Below the pieces are notes generated by a model. It had not been told where the DNA came from. It did not search any database and saw nothing but the letters and a program-made list of their open reading frames with translations. From NCBI GenBank assembly GCA_031263015.1, contig JAISGN010000020.1:1-64000 (forward strand): a stretch of 64,000 bases of DNA. Direction: 5' to 3'. Both the position numbers and the translations under genes were made by a program. Within the stretch, counting starts at the first letter, position 1; the number at the start of each line of letters is the position of its first letter. Positions 28,110 through 38,064 of the stretch are shown here, piece by piece. This DNA is from Bacteroidales bacterium. Lineage in GTDB: Bacteria; Bacteroidota; Bacteroidia; Bacteroidales; P3.

Positions 28110-28148
28110 GTATGTTTCGGTGCGACAATATCTTATTGGGCAAAAATA

Positions 28149-28222
28149 AAACAGCCTTTGGTTAAAATAAAACAGCCTTTCGTGCGAACAAAACAGCCTT
28201 TCATTTCGCTAAAACAGCCTTT
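28149..28222. repeat. 21-bp-period intergenic repeat array 6
   Basis: Cores, all AAACAGCCTTT, at 28149, 28170, 28191 and 28212. All four point the same way, unlike most arrays. The TTTG that serves as the mutA -33 element begins at the end of the last core. Confidence 0.93.
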
Positions 28223-28254
28223 TGTAAAAATAATAAAAAATATCGTACCTTTGC
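28221..28254 (+). promoter_or_regulatory. Promoter of mutA
   Basis: TTTG (28221-28224), 21 bases, TACCTTTGC (28246-28254), 28 bases before the ATG. The -33 element overlaps the last core of array 6. Confidence 0.75.
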
Positions 28255-28282
28255 AGGCTGAAATTATAAAAATGTAACAGGA

Positions 28283-30136
28283 ATGAACGATAATAAATTA
28301 TTCTCAGAATTTCCTCCCATCTCAACCGAGCAATGGGAAGAGGTGATTAAAGCCGACCTTAAAGGAGCCGACTACGACAAGAAGTTAATCTGGAAAACTA
28401 TTGAGGGCTTTAATGTTAAGCCTTATTACAGAGCGGAAAACCTTGCTTCACTCGGATATCTTGAAACCAATCCCGATGAAAAGCCTTTCACAAGAGGTCA
28501 TCGCAAAACGGACAATGTATGGGATATAAGGCAGGATATTGAGCAGGAAGACTTGAAAGAGGCTAACGCTATTGCGTTGGAGGCTATCAAAAGAGGCGTT
28601 GTCTCTATCGGATTCAATGCCAAGAAGGTTGAAACAGCCGATGATTTGAAGCAATTGCTTAACGGAATCAATATTGAGAAGATTAAAATCAATTTCACAA
28701 AGACCATATCTTTCCTTAGCCTGATTAAATTATTTATTGATTACGTTAAGGCTAACGGAATTAACAAAGAGAATGTTAAAGGCTCATTGAATTTTGACCC
28801 TTACGCCTTTGCACTCAAACGAGGCTTCTTTTACGACAGCGAAGATGCTAATTACGATGAATTGGTTGAGATAATAAAACTTGTAAAAAAGAATATACCG
28901 CATTTTGATTGCCTTACAATAAACGGAAGCGTCTTTTCAAATGCAGGAGCGGGCATTGTGCAGCAGTTAGCCTTCGTTTTGTCGGCGGCAAACGACTATC
29001 TGCACAATTTAACTCAAAAAGGCTTGCCCGCACATTCGGTAGGATATAGAATGTGTTTTGATTTCGCTACCGGTTCTACTTATTTTATGGAAATAGCAAA
29101 ACTAAGGGCGGCACGCTTGCTTTGGTCTAAAATTATGGAAGCATACAATCCTAAATGCGAAACGGCGTATGATGTTCATATTCATTGCGAAAGTGCCTTC
29201 TCTAACAAGACAATATTTGACCCTTATGTGAATATGTTGCGCACAACCACTGAAACAATGAGCGCAGCGTTGGGAGGAGCGGATTCTATCTCGGTAAGCC
29301 CGTTTGATATTGCCTTTAAGGAAGATGATTCCTTCTCTCGCCGAATAGCAACCAACCAACAAATTCTGTTAAAGGAAGAAAGTTATATGGATAAAGTTGC
29401 AGATCCTGCAGCAGGGGCTTATTACATAGAAAATTTAACTGATGCCATTGCCGCAAAGGCTTGGGATATGTTCAAGGAATTAGAAAAGAAAGGCGGCTTC
29501 GTTGCTTGCATTCGTGAAGGATATGTTCAGAATCTTATAGAACAAACTTACGCTCAAAGAGCAAAGGATGTCGCAATGAGGAAAACAACTATACTCGGCA
29601 CAAATCAATACCCTAATCTGACGGAAAAGCCTCATGAAAACATAAAGCATAAAGAAATGTGCGGCTATAAGGCAGATGGCACTGAGATAAAGACATTAGG
29701 CTGTATCCGATTGGCAGAACCTTTTGAGGATTTGCGTATGGCAACCGAGAAATCTGCAAAGCGTCCGAAGGTATTCCTGCTTACTTACGGCAATCTCTCA
29801 ATGCGTAAGGCGAGAGCAGGCTTTGCAACCAATTTCTTTGCAGTAGCGGGATATGAAATTGAAGAAGGAGCGGGATATAATGACGTAAAAACTGCTGCCG
29901 ATGCTGCATTGAATAGTAAGAGTGATATAATTGTGCTTTGTTCTTCTGATGAGGAATATTTGGAATTAGCAAAGAACATAATGCCTCTTCTTAAAGGCAA
30001 AACAAATCATATCATTGTGGCTGGAAACCCTGCTGAGGCAGAAGCATTAAAAGCACTCGGCGTAACGGATTTTATTCACGTAAAAACGAATGCTCTGGAA
30101 ATCTTGGAAAAGTACAGCAAAAGCTTATTACATTAA
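28283..30136 (+). CDS. mutA: Methylmalonyl-CoA mutase small subunit
   Basis: MutA is the non-catalytic partner of MutB in the B12-dependent enzyme that interconverts succinyl-CoA and methylmalonyl-CoA, used for propionate formation in Bacteroidales. Family sequences are LFSEFPPISTEQWEEVIKAD, then KPYYRAE, SVSPFDIAF and the PAAGAYYIE block. The C-terminal domain (residues about 490-615) keeps the flavodoxin-like fold but has no DxHxxG B12-binding motif, as expected for the small subunit. The 617-residue length is normal. mutB is usually directly downstream, but here a terminator and trpS follow. Confidence 0.94.
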   Translation: MNDNKLFSEFPPISTEQWEEVIKADLKGADYDKKLIWKTIEGFNVKPYYRAENLASLGYLETNPDEKPFTRGHRKTDNVWDIRQDIEQEDLKEANAIALEAIKRGVVSIGFNAKKVETADDLKQLLNGINIEKIKINFTKTISFLSLIKLFIDYVKANGINKENVKGSLNFDPYAFALKRGFFYDSEDANYDELVEIIKLVKKNIPHFDCLTINGSVFSNAGAGIVQQLAFVLSAANDYLHNLTQKGLPAHSVGYRMCFDFATGSTYFMEIAKLRAARLLWSKIMEAYNPKCETAYDVHIHCESAFSNKTIFDPYVNMLRTTTETMSAALGGADSISVSPFDIAFKEDDSFSRRIATNQQILLKEESYMDKVADPAAGAYYIENLTDAIAAKAWDMFKELEKKGGFVACIREGYVQNLIEQTYAQRAKDVAMRKTTILGTNQYPNLTEKPHENIKHKEMCGYKADGTEIKTLGCIRLAEPFEDLRMATEKSAKRPKVFLLTYGNLSMRKARAGFATNFFAVAGYEIEEGAGYNDVKTAADAALNSKSDIIVLCSSDEEYLELAKNIMPLLKGKTNHIIVAGNPAEAEALKALGVTDFIHVKTNALEILEKYSKSLLH

Positions 30137-30162
30137 GCTTGATTTTTGATAAAAAGTTGGTA

Positions 30163-30190
30163 GGGAGCAGCATTGTGGCTGCTCCTTTTT
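30163..30190 (+). terminator. Terminator of mutA
   Basis: GGAGCAGC (30164-30171) pairs with GCTGCTCC (30178-30185), followed by five T. A second small inverted repeat, AAGCTTA/TAAGCTT, lies at 30121-30140 over the stop codon. Confidence 0.9.
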
Positions 30191-30220
30191 ATTTATAGAA
30201 GGATAAATCAAAAAAAATCT

Positions 30221-30229
30221 TAATTTTGC
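30221..30229 (+). promoter_or_regulatory. Promoter -7 box of trpS
   Basis: TAATTTTGC, 35 bases before the ATG at 30265; the -33 element is unclear. Confidence 0.6.
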
Positions 30230-30264
30230 AATCTCTAATCTTAAACTAACAACGCAAAACAGGT

Positions 30265-31266
30265 ATGAGTGAAAATATAATCGTGAGTGGAATGCGCCCT
30301 ACGGGCAATCTACATTTGGGAAACTACTTTGGTGCTTTGAAAAACTTTGTTGCTCTTCAGGAAAAGGAGACTTGCTTCTTTTTTATTGCCGATTATCATT
30401 CCTTAACCACTCATCCCCATCCTCTGGACTTGAAACAGAAAGTCAAAACAATATTATCGCAATATTTAGCGTGCGGATTGTCGTATGAAAAAGCCATAAT
30501 ATATTTACAAAGTCAGGTTCCGCAGGTTACAGAGCTGTATATGTTCCTTAATATGAACGCTTACATCGGCGAATTGCAAAGAGTAGCATCTTTTAAGGAG
30601 AAAGTACGACAACATCCCGACAATGTAAATGCGGGATTGCTTACATACCCTACACTAATGGCTGCCGACATCATCATTCATAAGGCTTCACACGTTCCGG
30701 TCGGCAAAGACCAGGAACAACATCTTGAAATGACACGCACATTTGCCAGAAGATTCAACTCAATGTACGGAAACTATTTTCCTGAGCCCGTTGCATACAA
30801 TTTTGGTGAGGATTTGATAAAAATACCAAGCCTTGACGGGGACGGAAAGATGGGAAAAAGCAAGGGAGACGCCAATGCCATCTTTTTTATTGACGATGCG
30901 GCAACGCTAAGGAAAAAGATAATGAAAGCGAAAACAGATTCCGGTCCCACAGAACCAAACAGCAATAAATCGGAATCAATCTCCAATCTTTTTACTCTGC
31001 TGAAATTGGTTAGCAAACCTTCAATTGTGGCGGATTTTGAGACGATGTATAACGATTGCACCTTGCGTTACGGAGATTTAAAGCAACAACTGGCTGACGA
31101 TATGGAGGCTTTCATCTGCCCAATCAGGGAAAGAATCACCGAAATTCAGAATGACGAGCCTTATCTTCAAAAAGTATTGAAAGCAGGTGAAGAAAAGGCT
31201 GTCGCTTCCGCACAAAAAACCATGCGGGATGTAAGAGAAATGATTGGCTTCTCAAATATCATTTAA
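30265..31266 (+). CDS. trpS: Tryptophan-tRNA ligase
   Basis: A class I synthetase that charges tRNA-Trp. The HIGH-type motif is in GMRPTGNLHLGNYFGAL, and the KMSKS-type motif is KMGKSKG near residue 195. PVGKDQEQHLEMTR is the family sequence that contacts tryptophan and ATP. The 333-residue length is normal. manA follows after 37 bases on the same strand, probably on the same transcript. Confidence 0.97.
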   Translation: MSENIIVSGMRPTGNLHLGNYFGALKNFVALQEKETCFFFIADYHSLTTHPHPLDLKQKVKTILSQYLACGLSYEKAIIYLQSQVPQVTELYMFLNMNAYIGELQRVASFKEKVRQHPDNVNAGLLTYPTLMAADIIIHKASHVPVGKDQEQHLEMTRTFARRFNSMYGNYFPEPVAYNFGEDLIKIPSLDGDGKMGKSKGDANAIFFIDDAATLRKKIMKAKTDSGPTEPNSNKSESISNLFTLLKLVSKPSIVADFETMYNDCTLRYGDLKQQLADDMEAFICPIRERITEIQNDEPYLQKVLKAGEEKAVASAQKTMRDVREMIGFSNII

Positions 31267-31303
31267 ATAAAATCAACTTTCATCTACACAAAATCAAGAT
31301 TAA

Positions 31304-32296
31304 ATGGAACGAGGCTTGTATCCGTTGAAATTTATTCCCCTTATGAAAAAAAAAGTCTGGGGAGGAACAAACATAAAGGACATCTTAAAGATAGATATTG
31401 AGCCTTTGGAAAATTGCGGTGAGCTTTGGGTGCTGTCAGGCATTGAAGGCGAGGAAACCTTAGTTGAGAACGGATTTCTGAAAGAGGCTTCCCTCAAAGA
31501 GATTATCTCAATGTATAGCGATGAATTGCTGGGTGAAGAAAATTTTGAGAAGTTTTATGATGATTTTCCTTTGCTTTTGAAAATTATTGACGCCGAAAAA
31601 AACCTCTCAATTCAGGTTCATCCCGACGATAACTATGCAGAAGCACACGGATATGCCAATGGAAAGAACGAAATGTGGTATATAATGCACAGCAATCAAG
31701 GTTCCGTCTCATGCGGATGGAATAAGAAAGTTACCAAAGCCCAAGTCATTAACTCAATACGAGATAAGAATCTGCCCGACCTTCTTTTAACCGAACCGGT
31801 AAGAGAAGATGATGCATTCTTTGTTGCTGCCGGCACGATACATGCAATAAACAGCGGCGTGATGCTTGCGGAAATTCAGCAGAGTTCAGACCTCACTTAC
31901 CGCATATACGATTACGACCGCACGGATGCGGAAGGCAATAAAAGAGAACTGCATTTGCAGCAGGCGATTGATGTTTTGGATTTAAGTTATGCAGGAGATA
32001 CGGCAAAGATTCACTATCATAATCACCTCAATCACACACATAATATCATTGATACGCCGTTCTTTTCCACCAATATCATCAATCTGGATATGCAAGCCGG
32101 ATTACGCAAGGATTATTCGGCTCTTGACAGTTTTGTTATCTACTTCTGTGTTGGTGGAAAGGCACAAATACAGGCTCTGAACACCACTTTAACCATACAG
32201 GCAGGGCAAACAATTCTCCTACCCGCCATTACAAAAGAGGCAATCATTGTTCCAACGCCGCAAGTCAAGATTCTGGAATGCACCATCCTTGATTAG
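31304..32296 (+). CDS. manA: Mannose-6-phosphate isomerase, class I
   Basis: It interconverts mannose-6-phosphate and fructose-6-phosphate, supplying mannose units for glycans. Zinc ligands are visible in SIQVHPDD (near residue 105) and GTIHAINSG (near residue 183), with the Glu of GKNEMWY between. The cupin-type C-terminal part ends in ILLPAITKEAIIV. The 330-residue length matches the short Bacteroidota/Firmicutes type. It follows trpS; repeat array 7 comes after its stop. Confidence 0.95.
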   Translation: MERGLYPLKFIPLMKKKVWGGTNIKDILKIDIEPLENCGELWVLSGIEGEETLVENGFLKEASLKEIISMYSDELLGEENFEKFYDDFPLLLKIIDAEKNLSIQVHPDDNYAEAHGYANGKNEMWYIMHSNQGSVSCGWNKKVTKAQVINSIRDKNLPDLLLTEPVREDDAFFVAAGTIHAINSGVMLAEIQQSSDLTYRIYDYDRTDAEGNKRELHLQQAIDVLDLSYAGDTAKIHYHNHLNHTHNIIDTPFFSTNIINLDMQAGLRKDYSALDSFVIYFCVGGKAQIQALNTTLTIQAGQTILLPAITKEAIIVPTPQVKILECTILD

Positions 32297-32325
32297 TGCG
32301 GGCAGCATCAGCGTTAATTTTTCTC

Positions 32326-32420
32326 AAAGGCTGTTTGGTGAAAATGAAATCAGGTTTTATTTTTCTAAAACGCCGTTTCATTCGCACGAAAGGCTGTTTT
32401 ATTTTGATAGAATAGCCTCT
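32326..32420. repeat. 21-bp-period intergenic repeat array 7
   Basis: Cores at 32326 (AAAGGCTGTTT), 32347 (AAATCAGGTTT), 32368 (AAACGCCGTTT), 32389 (AAAGGCTGTTT) and 32410 (GAATAGCCTCT). A GC-rich companion (GTAGGTGCGGCACGCACTTT) follows near 32434. Confidence 0.92.
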
Positions 32421-32467
32421 TAATAAAATTAAAGTAGGTGCGGCACGCACTTTCTCAAAAAAAGTAT

Positions 32468-32476
32468 TATCTTTGC
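32468..32476 (+). promoter_or_regulatory. Promoter -7 box of rho
   Basis: TATCTTTGC, 109 bases before the ATG at 32586. The transcript would have a leader of about 100 bases rich in A and C, as expected for a possible Rho autoregulation site; this last point is inference. Confidence 0.7.
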
Positions 32477-32585
32477 AGCCTCTTATAAATCAAAAACAGC
32501 GGATTTCTTCCGCAAAATCAACAATCAAATCATTTAACACAAATAACCGCAAGATTTTATCAAATCTTCCATAAATTAATTTTGA

Positions 32586-34376
32586 ATGTATACAAAAATT
32601 CAGTTGGAAAACAAAACTTTAGACGAACTTAAAGAAATTGCAAAGGGCTTTAATTTTACCAAAGTCGGCAAAATGAACAAACAAGACCTGATTTACAAAA
32701 TCTTAGACTTTCAGGCAGCCAATCCGATAGCCGAAAAACCTCAGCCCAATACTCAAAATATCAGACCAAGACGCAATAATAATAAGCAGAATCAGGACAA
32801 TAAGGCGGATGAAACAAAGGTTCAAAAGCCTCAACCAAAGAATGATAAAGATGAGGTAAAGTCTCAAAGCAATGAGGCAAAGGTCGGTGATAATCAAGCA
32901 AAGGAAAACGAGCGTAAAGAGTTGTCTTACACCGCTTCTCCTGCGAAAAAACGCGGCAGACCAAAGCAACAGCCTGCCAAAACAAAGACCGATGAGAGCC
33001 AAAGCAACCTTTTCCCAACCCAAACAAAGGATGAGAAAACGCAAAGCATTGATTTCGGAAATTTAATGCCTGATTTAACTCAACCGAACGTTGATAACAA
33101 AGCACCGAAACCTGATAACGAAGCGGCAAAACCTGATAATAATGCCAGTCAAACGGCTAATAAAAATCCGCAAACGCCCGTTGAACACAATGCTCCCAAG
33201 CCTAAAATGCAGCAAAATCAAAATCCGATACCGCCCAAACCTCTGTTTAATTTTGAGGAAGAGGGTATTCTTGAAAGCGAAGGAGTGTTGGAAATAATGC
33301 CTGAGGGCTATGGATTTCTCAGGTCTTCGGATTATAATTATCTAACGTCTCCTGATGATGTTTATGTTTCGCAAAACCAGATAAAAACCTTCGGTTTAAA
33401 AACAGGAGACACTGTTTTAGGTGCAATAAGACCGCCAAAGGACGGCGAGAAGTACTTTCCTCTTGTAAAACCACGCCTTATTAACGGCTGCGACCCTAAT
33501 ATTATTAAAGACAGAGTGCCGTTTGATTATCTTACTCCTTTGTTTCCGATGGATAAATTCAAACTTACCGGTCATAAACAGGAGTCTATCAGCACCCGAA
33601 TCATAGACCTCTTCACTCCGATAGGCAAAGGACAGCGTGCATTGATAGTTGCGCAGCCTAAAACCGGCAAAACAACCCTGCTAAAAGAAGTTGCCAACGC
33701 CATAGCAGCCAATCATCCCGATGTTTATCTGATAGTATTGTTGATAGATGAGCGTCCGGAGGAAGTAACCGATATGCAGAGGACGGTAAATGCAGAAGTT
33801 ATTGCATCCACATTTGATGAGCCTGCCGACAAACACGTTAAGATTGCAAATATTGTTTTGGAAAAAGCCAAGAGATTAACCGAATGCGGACATGATGTGG
33901 TGATTGTGCTTGATAGTATTACGAGATTGGCTCGCGCTTATAACACAGTAGCACCCGCATCGGGCAAAGTATTATCGGGAGGAGTTGAAGCCAATGCACT
34001 GCAAAAGCCAAAGAGATTTTTCGGAGCAGCTCGCAACATAGAGAATGGGGGCAGTCTGACAATTATTGCTACGGCTCTGATAGAAACTGGCTCAAAAATG
34101 GACGAGGTAATCTTTGAAGAATTTAAGGGAACGGGCAATATGGAGTTGCAATTGGACAGAAAACTGAGCAATAAACGCATTTACCCGGCTATAGACCTTG
34201 TTACATCTTCCACACGCAGGGAAGACTTGCTTCAAGAGGACAGTATAGTGAGCCGAATGAGGGTTTTGAGAAATCATATTGCAGATATGAATTCCACAGA
34301 GTCTATGAACATAGTCCATGACCTGATGGCAAAGACACGAAGCAATGAAGAATTTCTGATAATGATGAATTCGTAA
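32586..34376 (+). CDS. rho: Transcription termination factor Rho with long N-terminal insertion
   Basis: Rho is the hexameric RNA helicase that ends transcription. The first 40 residues are the Rho N-terminal helical domain ([20 protein letters not shown]). Residues about 42-215 are a low-complexity stretch rich in Asn, Gln, Lys, Pro and Asp, absent from the E. coli protein but usual in Bacteroidota. The cold-shock RNA-binding domain follows ([20 protein letters not shown]), then the ATPase core with Walker A around Lys362 ([12 protein letters not shown]) and [12 protein letters not shown]. It is a single gene with its own promoter and a leader of roughly 100 bases. Confidence 0.97.
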   Translation: MYTKIQLENKTLDELKEIAKGFNFTKVGKMNKQDLIYKILDFQAANPIAEKPQPNTQNIRPRRNNNKQNQDNKADETKVQKPQPKNDKDEVKSQSNEAKVGDNQAKENERKELSYTASPAKKRGRPKQQPAKTKTDESQSNLFPTQTKDEKTQSIDFGNLMPDLTQPNVDNKAPKPDNEAAKPDNNASQTANKNPQTPVEHNAPKPKMQQNQNPIPPKPLFNFEEEGILESEGVLEIMPEGYGFLRSSDYNYLTSPDDVYVSQNQIKTFGLKTGDTVLGAIRPPKDGEKYFPLVKPRLINGCDPNIIKDRVPFDYLTPLFPMDKFKLTGHKQESISTRIIDLFTPIGKGQRALIVAQPKTGKTTLLKEVANAIAANHPDVYLIVLLIDERPEEVTDMQRTVNAEVIASTFDEPADKHVKIANIVLEKAKRLTECGHDVVIVLDSITRLARAYNTVAPASGKVLSGGVEANALQKPKRFFGAARNIENGGSLTIIATALIETGSKMDEVIFEEFKGTGNMELQLDRKLSNKRIYPAIDLVTSSTRREDLLQEDSIVSRMRVLRNHIADMNSTESMNIVHDLMAKTRSNEEFLIMMNS

Positions 34377-34460
34377 CAACAACTCTTCGTTTTATTCCTT
34401 TCTTATCTCATTAAAAAATGCCGTAACAGCGTAAGAATGTTATATTAAGAAGAAATACCT

Positions 34461-34469
34461 TATCTTTGC
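34461..34469 (+). promoter_or_regulatory. Promoter -7 box of the M1 peptidase gene
   Basis: TATCTTTGC, 35 bases before the chosen ATG at 34505. It rules out the longer in-frame start at 34466, which overlaps the box. Confidence 0.7.
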
Positions 34470-34504
34470 AGCCTTTAAAAATCATAAACACAAGATTTAT
34501 CGCT

Positions 34505-36466
34505 ATGAAGACAAGTAATACGATATTAATATGTGCTTTTACCGCATTTATTGTGTCGTTTGCCGAAATTGCAACCGCACATCAGGACAATCATTCCAAG
34601 TGTTCGCACGCACGAAACGACACAAAAGGCATACCAAGCCTGATGCCAACAGCCTTACAGCAAAGATACGATTTGAAGTATTATTGCTTCAATTTATCGG
34701 TATCAGATACCACGACAGCGTTATCAGGTTTCGTTACGATGAAAGCAGCATCCGTTGTGCCGATACTTGATTCTATTTCGTTCTATCTGCATTCCGATTA
34801 TATTATTGACAGCGTTAAACTTAACGATATCGCTGTTCCTTTTATCACAACGGGGCATGAGCGGATTATTCCCAACGTTCATCTTGAGCAAAGCACGCTT
34901 TTTGATGTCCAAATCTTTTATCACGGCAAGCATACCAACGCTTCGGCGGAGGATTGGACGAACGGCATTTACTCAAACTTCGTTTTAGGCAATCATATCA
35001 CCTGGACAATTTCCGTTCCCTTTACAGCATACGGCTGGTATCCTGCAAAGCATCAGTTAAACGACAAAATAGATTCGGCAGACCTGCATTTCACCACATC
35101 GTTATCAAACAAGGTGGCATCCAATGGGCTATTGACAAGCGTGGATACGCTATCCGACAATATGATACGCTACAACTGGAAAACCAATTACCCTATTGAT
35201 TATTATCTTATAGCCTTTGGCGTCAGCAATTACAGAGAACATCATTTTAATGTGGCGTTAAACGATGCGGATAGCCTGCCTGTGATGAATTATATCTACA
35301 ATGATGACGATTTTTTCAACCAAGCGGTAAGCGACCTCAACGTTGTAGGCGATATGTTGCGGTTTTATTCCGATACTTTTTGCCTTTATCCTTTTATAAA
35401 CGAGAAATACGGGCATATGTCAGCACCTATAAGCGGCGGAATGGAGCATCAGACCATGATAACAATGATGGATTATGATGAAGACTTGATTGCGCACGAG
35501 ATGTCTCACCAATGGTTCGGCGATATGGTTACTTGCGCCTCATTTGAGCACGTTTGGCTCAACGAAGGCTTCGCAACATATTGTGCAAACTACCTTATGC
35601 GGGAATACAGGCACGGTTTCAATGATGCACAAGCACATTTGCGTGCATTAAGAGGAAGTTTGGTTAATTATAAGTCTGGTTCTGTCCGTGTGCCTGCTGA
35701 TAACACGAGTTTCGAACGCATCTATAACGGAACATTAACTTATAATAAAGGAGCGTTAGTGCTTCATAATTTACGCTTTGTTGTCAATGACGATGCGAAG
35801 TTTTTCCTTGCCATACGGAAATATCTTAACAGATTTGCGTATTCAACTGCTACGACAGCGGATTTTCAATCCGTAATGGAGGAAGAAGCGAATATTGATT
35901 TGGATGCTTTCTTTAATCAATGGTTTTACGGGGAAGGCTATCCTGTATTCAAGATTGCTTACTGGCAAGAGGGCAATAATCTCAATCTTTCTTCGCATCA
36001 GAGCGGCACATCGCCATCTACTCCGTTTTTTAAGACCCCTTTTGAAATTGAAATCAAATATAAAGACAACTCAAAGGAGAGAATACGCCTCTATCATCAA
36101 GATTCCGTCCAACAATTCAGCGTTCCGATTTCGGCAAACAAAGAAATAGACAAACTAATCTTTGACCCTGATATGCGATTGCTGTCATCGGGCAGTTGCT
36201 ATTATGAAGTCCGGCTGAGAGATGTTGATAACGGAACATTAAAAGCAAACCTCTACCCTAATCCTGCAAAGCATCAGCTTAATATTTCCTGCTCCGAAAT
36301 TATGCAAACGGCAGAAATCTGCAATATAAGCGGACAAAAAACAGCCGTAATCCCAATTCATAATACGCAAACAACAATAGACGTTGCCAATCTCGCAAAA
36401 GGACAATACATAATCACCATTCACACCGACAAAGGCAGCATCCTGAAACGTTTTTCCTTACAATAA
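34505..36466 (+). CDS. M1 family aminopeptidase with type IX sorting tail
   Basis: A secreted zinc metallopeptidase that should trim N-terminal residues from peptides outside the cell. The signal peptide is residues 1-25. The zinc site is His331-Glu332 and His335 in HEMSHQWFG, with Glu354 in NEGFATYC. The substrate-binding GxMEN motif appears as GGMEHQ, so His replaces the usual Asn. Residues about 575-653 form a type A type IX sorting domain (LYPNPAKHQLNIS, then GQYIITIHTD), so the protein is likely delivered to the surface. The GT39 gene follows after 23 bases. Confidence 0.93.
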   Translation: MKTSNTILICAFTAFIVSFAEIATAHQDNHSKCSHARNDTKGIPSLMPTALQQRYDLKYYCFNLSVSDTTTALSGFVTMKAASVVPILDSISFYLHSDYIIDSVKLNDIAVPFITTGHERIIPNVHLEQSTLFDVQIFYHGKHTNASAEDWTNGIYSNFVLGNHITWTISVPFTAYGWYPAKHQLNDKIDSADLHFTTSLSNKVASNGLLTSVDTLSDNMIRYNWKTNYPIDYYLIAFGVSNYREHHFNVALNDADSLPVMNYIYNDDDFFNQAVSDLNVVGDMLRFYSDTFCLYPFINEKYGHMSAPISGGMEHQTMITMMDYDEDLIAHEMSHQWFGDMVTCASFEHVWLNEGFATYCANYLMREYRHGFNDAQAHLRALRGSLVNYKSGSVRVPADNTSFERIYNGTLTYNKGALVLHNLRFVVNDDAKFFLAIRKYLNRFAYSTATTADFQSVMEEEANIDLDAFFNQWFYGEGYPVFKIAYWQEGNNLNLSSHQSGTSPSTPFFKTPFEIEIKYKDNSKERIRLYHQDSVQQFSVPISANKEIDKLIFDPDMRLLSSGSCYYEVRLRDVDNGTLKANLYPNPAKHQLNISCSEIMQTAEICNISGQKTAVIPIHNTQTTIDVANLAKGQYIITIHTDKGSILKRFSLQ

Positions 36467-36489
36467 TATAATAATAGGCAACAATATTT

Positions 36490-37986
36490 ATGACAAACAA
36501 CAGAAGAACGTCTTTAATCCTCATAGGAATATTTTTTATCCTCAGTATATATCCGCTTTTTGCCTATCTGGGCAATTATGTCTTGCATATATGGGACGAA
36601 GGTCTCTATGCGGCAAGCGCAGCTGAGCTTACGCAAACAGGAAACATCTTTGTACGGACATTTAACTTCAAACCCGATATGTGGGTTACCAAACCGCCAC
36701 TCGGACTCTGGCTTCAAGCAATCAGCATTGAGGTTTTCGGCTTAAATGAGTTTGCCGTGCGATTTCCGTCTGCTGTTGCCGCCGTACTAACGGGCATTAT
36801 AATTATTCTTTTCGCAGGTAAATTGCAGCGTCCCTTTATAGGATTTTATGCGGCGCTGATTCTAATATTATCAAAAGGCATTATAGGCTGGTATCACGTT
36901 TGTCGCAGCGGAGATTACGAAAGTTTGCTACTTCTTTTCGTTACAACATACATTTTATGCTTCTATCTGTATTGCTATTTCAAAAAGAACGTTTATTTAC
37001 TTATCTTCTTCATCGCCTTAACCCTTGCCGTACTGACCAAAAGCGTGCAAGCGCTAATCCCTATGCCCGCTTTATTTTTATATGCCTTGTATAAAAAAGA
37101 CGTTTTACGCATTTTGAAAAGCAGAACCTTTTATTGGGGAATATTGATTTTTGTTTTGCTTGTCGGAACGTATTACATCGGACGGGAATTACAAAACAAC
37201 GGTTATCTGAAAGCAGTTTGGAACGAAGAGCTTGGCGGAAGATTTAACCATACTATTGATGGTCATAAGCATGGATTCGGCTTCTATTTTGAGAAACTCT
37301 ACCAATATTTCTCTTCTTATTTCATTTGGATATTGCCTGTTGCGATTGCGCTGAATTGGTTTGTGAAATCAAAATCGGACAACAAAGCATTATCTTTATT
37401 AAGAAAGGATTTATCAATCTATACCTTCGGAACGGCAATAGTATATCTGCTCATAATCAGTTGTGCCAAAACAAAATTAGAATGGTACAATATAATAACG
37501 CTGCCGCTCTTTGCAATATTTATAGGAATCGCCTTAGAAAGAATCCATTTCTTCATAAAAGAGAGAACAAACAAAGTTTTGCCGTTTGTTTTTATGATTG
37601 CCTTGTTTTCATACCCTGCTTTAAAAGCCGTAAATAGCGTTCAAGAACTTAAAAACTTTGATACAAACTGGGATACCAAGCGAGTAAATCGTTTTTACAT
37701 TATGAAACGGATTGCAAACAAAGAACTGCCGTATCAAAATCTCAAAGTAATTTTATGGGGCGACAAAGAATGGGATAATAACTATGATTCGTTCTTCTAT
37801 TTCTACATAATGCGGGAGAAAGGCGTCAATCTGACTTACCGAAACCTCATATCTGATGTGCAGGTCGGCGATACATTGTTAGTAAATGAGCCAAGAACTA
37901 TGGCAATCATTGATTCGCTGTTCGCCTACGAGGTTTTGCTGTCCGAATACGACAATCGCATAATTTCAATTCAAGCAAAGAAATAA
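36490..37986 (+). CDS. Family 39-type (ArnT/PMT-like) membrane glycosyltransferase
   Basis: It should use a lipid-linked sugar donor on the periplasmic side of the inner membrane. About 11-12 hydrophobic segments span residues 10-380. The first periplasmic loop has the conserved acidic pair in WDEGLYAASAAEL (near residue 36), and the second has WVTKPPLGLWLQA and FGLNEFAVRFPSA, the sequences of the PMT_2 domain. The acceptor (lipid A, glycoprotein or other) is not known. It follows the M1 peptidase gene after 23 bases, so it may be cotranscribed. Repeat array 8 follows. Confidence 0.92.
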   Translation: MTNNRRTSLILIGIFFILSIYPLFAYLGNYVLHIWDEGLYAASAAELTQTGNIFVRTFNFKPDMWVTKPPLGLWLQAISIEVFGLNEFAVRFPSAVAAVLTGIIIILFAGKLQRPFIGFYAALILILSKGIIGWYHVCRSGDYESLLLLFVTTYILCFYLYCYFKKNVYLLIFFIALTLAVLTKSVQALIPMPALFLYALYKKDVLRILKSRTFYWGILIFVLLVGTYYIGRELQNNGYLKAVWNEELGGRFNHTIDGHKHGFGFYFEKLYQYFSSYFIWILPVAIALNWFVKSKSDNKALSLLRKDLSIYTFGTAIVYLLIISCAKTKLEWYNIITLPLFAIFIGIALERIHFFIKERTNKVLPFVFMIALFSYPALKAVNSVQELKNFDTNWDTKRVNRFYIMKRIANKELPYQNLKVILWGDKEWDNNYDSFFYFYIMREKGVNLTYRNLISDVQVGDTLLVNEPRTMAIIDSLFAYEVLLSEYDNRIISIQAKK

Positions 37987-37988
37987 TA

Positions 37989-38062
37989 AAACAGCCTTTC
38001 GTGCGAATGAAATGAGGTTTTATTTTTCTAAAAGGCTGTTTTATTTTGACGAAATGGGATAA
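37989..38062. repeat. 21-bp-period intergenic repeat array 8
   Basis: Cores at 37989 (AAACAGCCTTT), 38010 (AAATGAGGTTT), 38031 (AAAGGCTGTTT) and a decayed copy at 38052. It fills the gap between convergent genes and is the only candidate terminator structure there. Confidence 0.9.
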
Positions 38063-38064
38063 CG

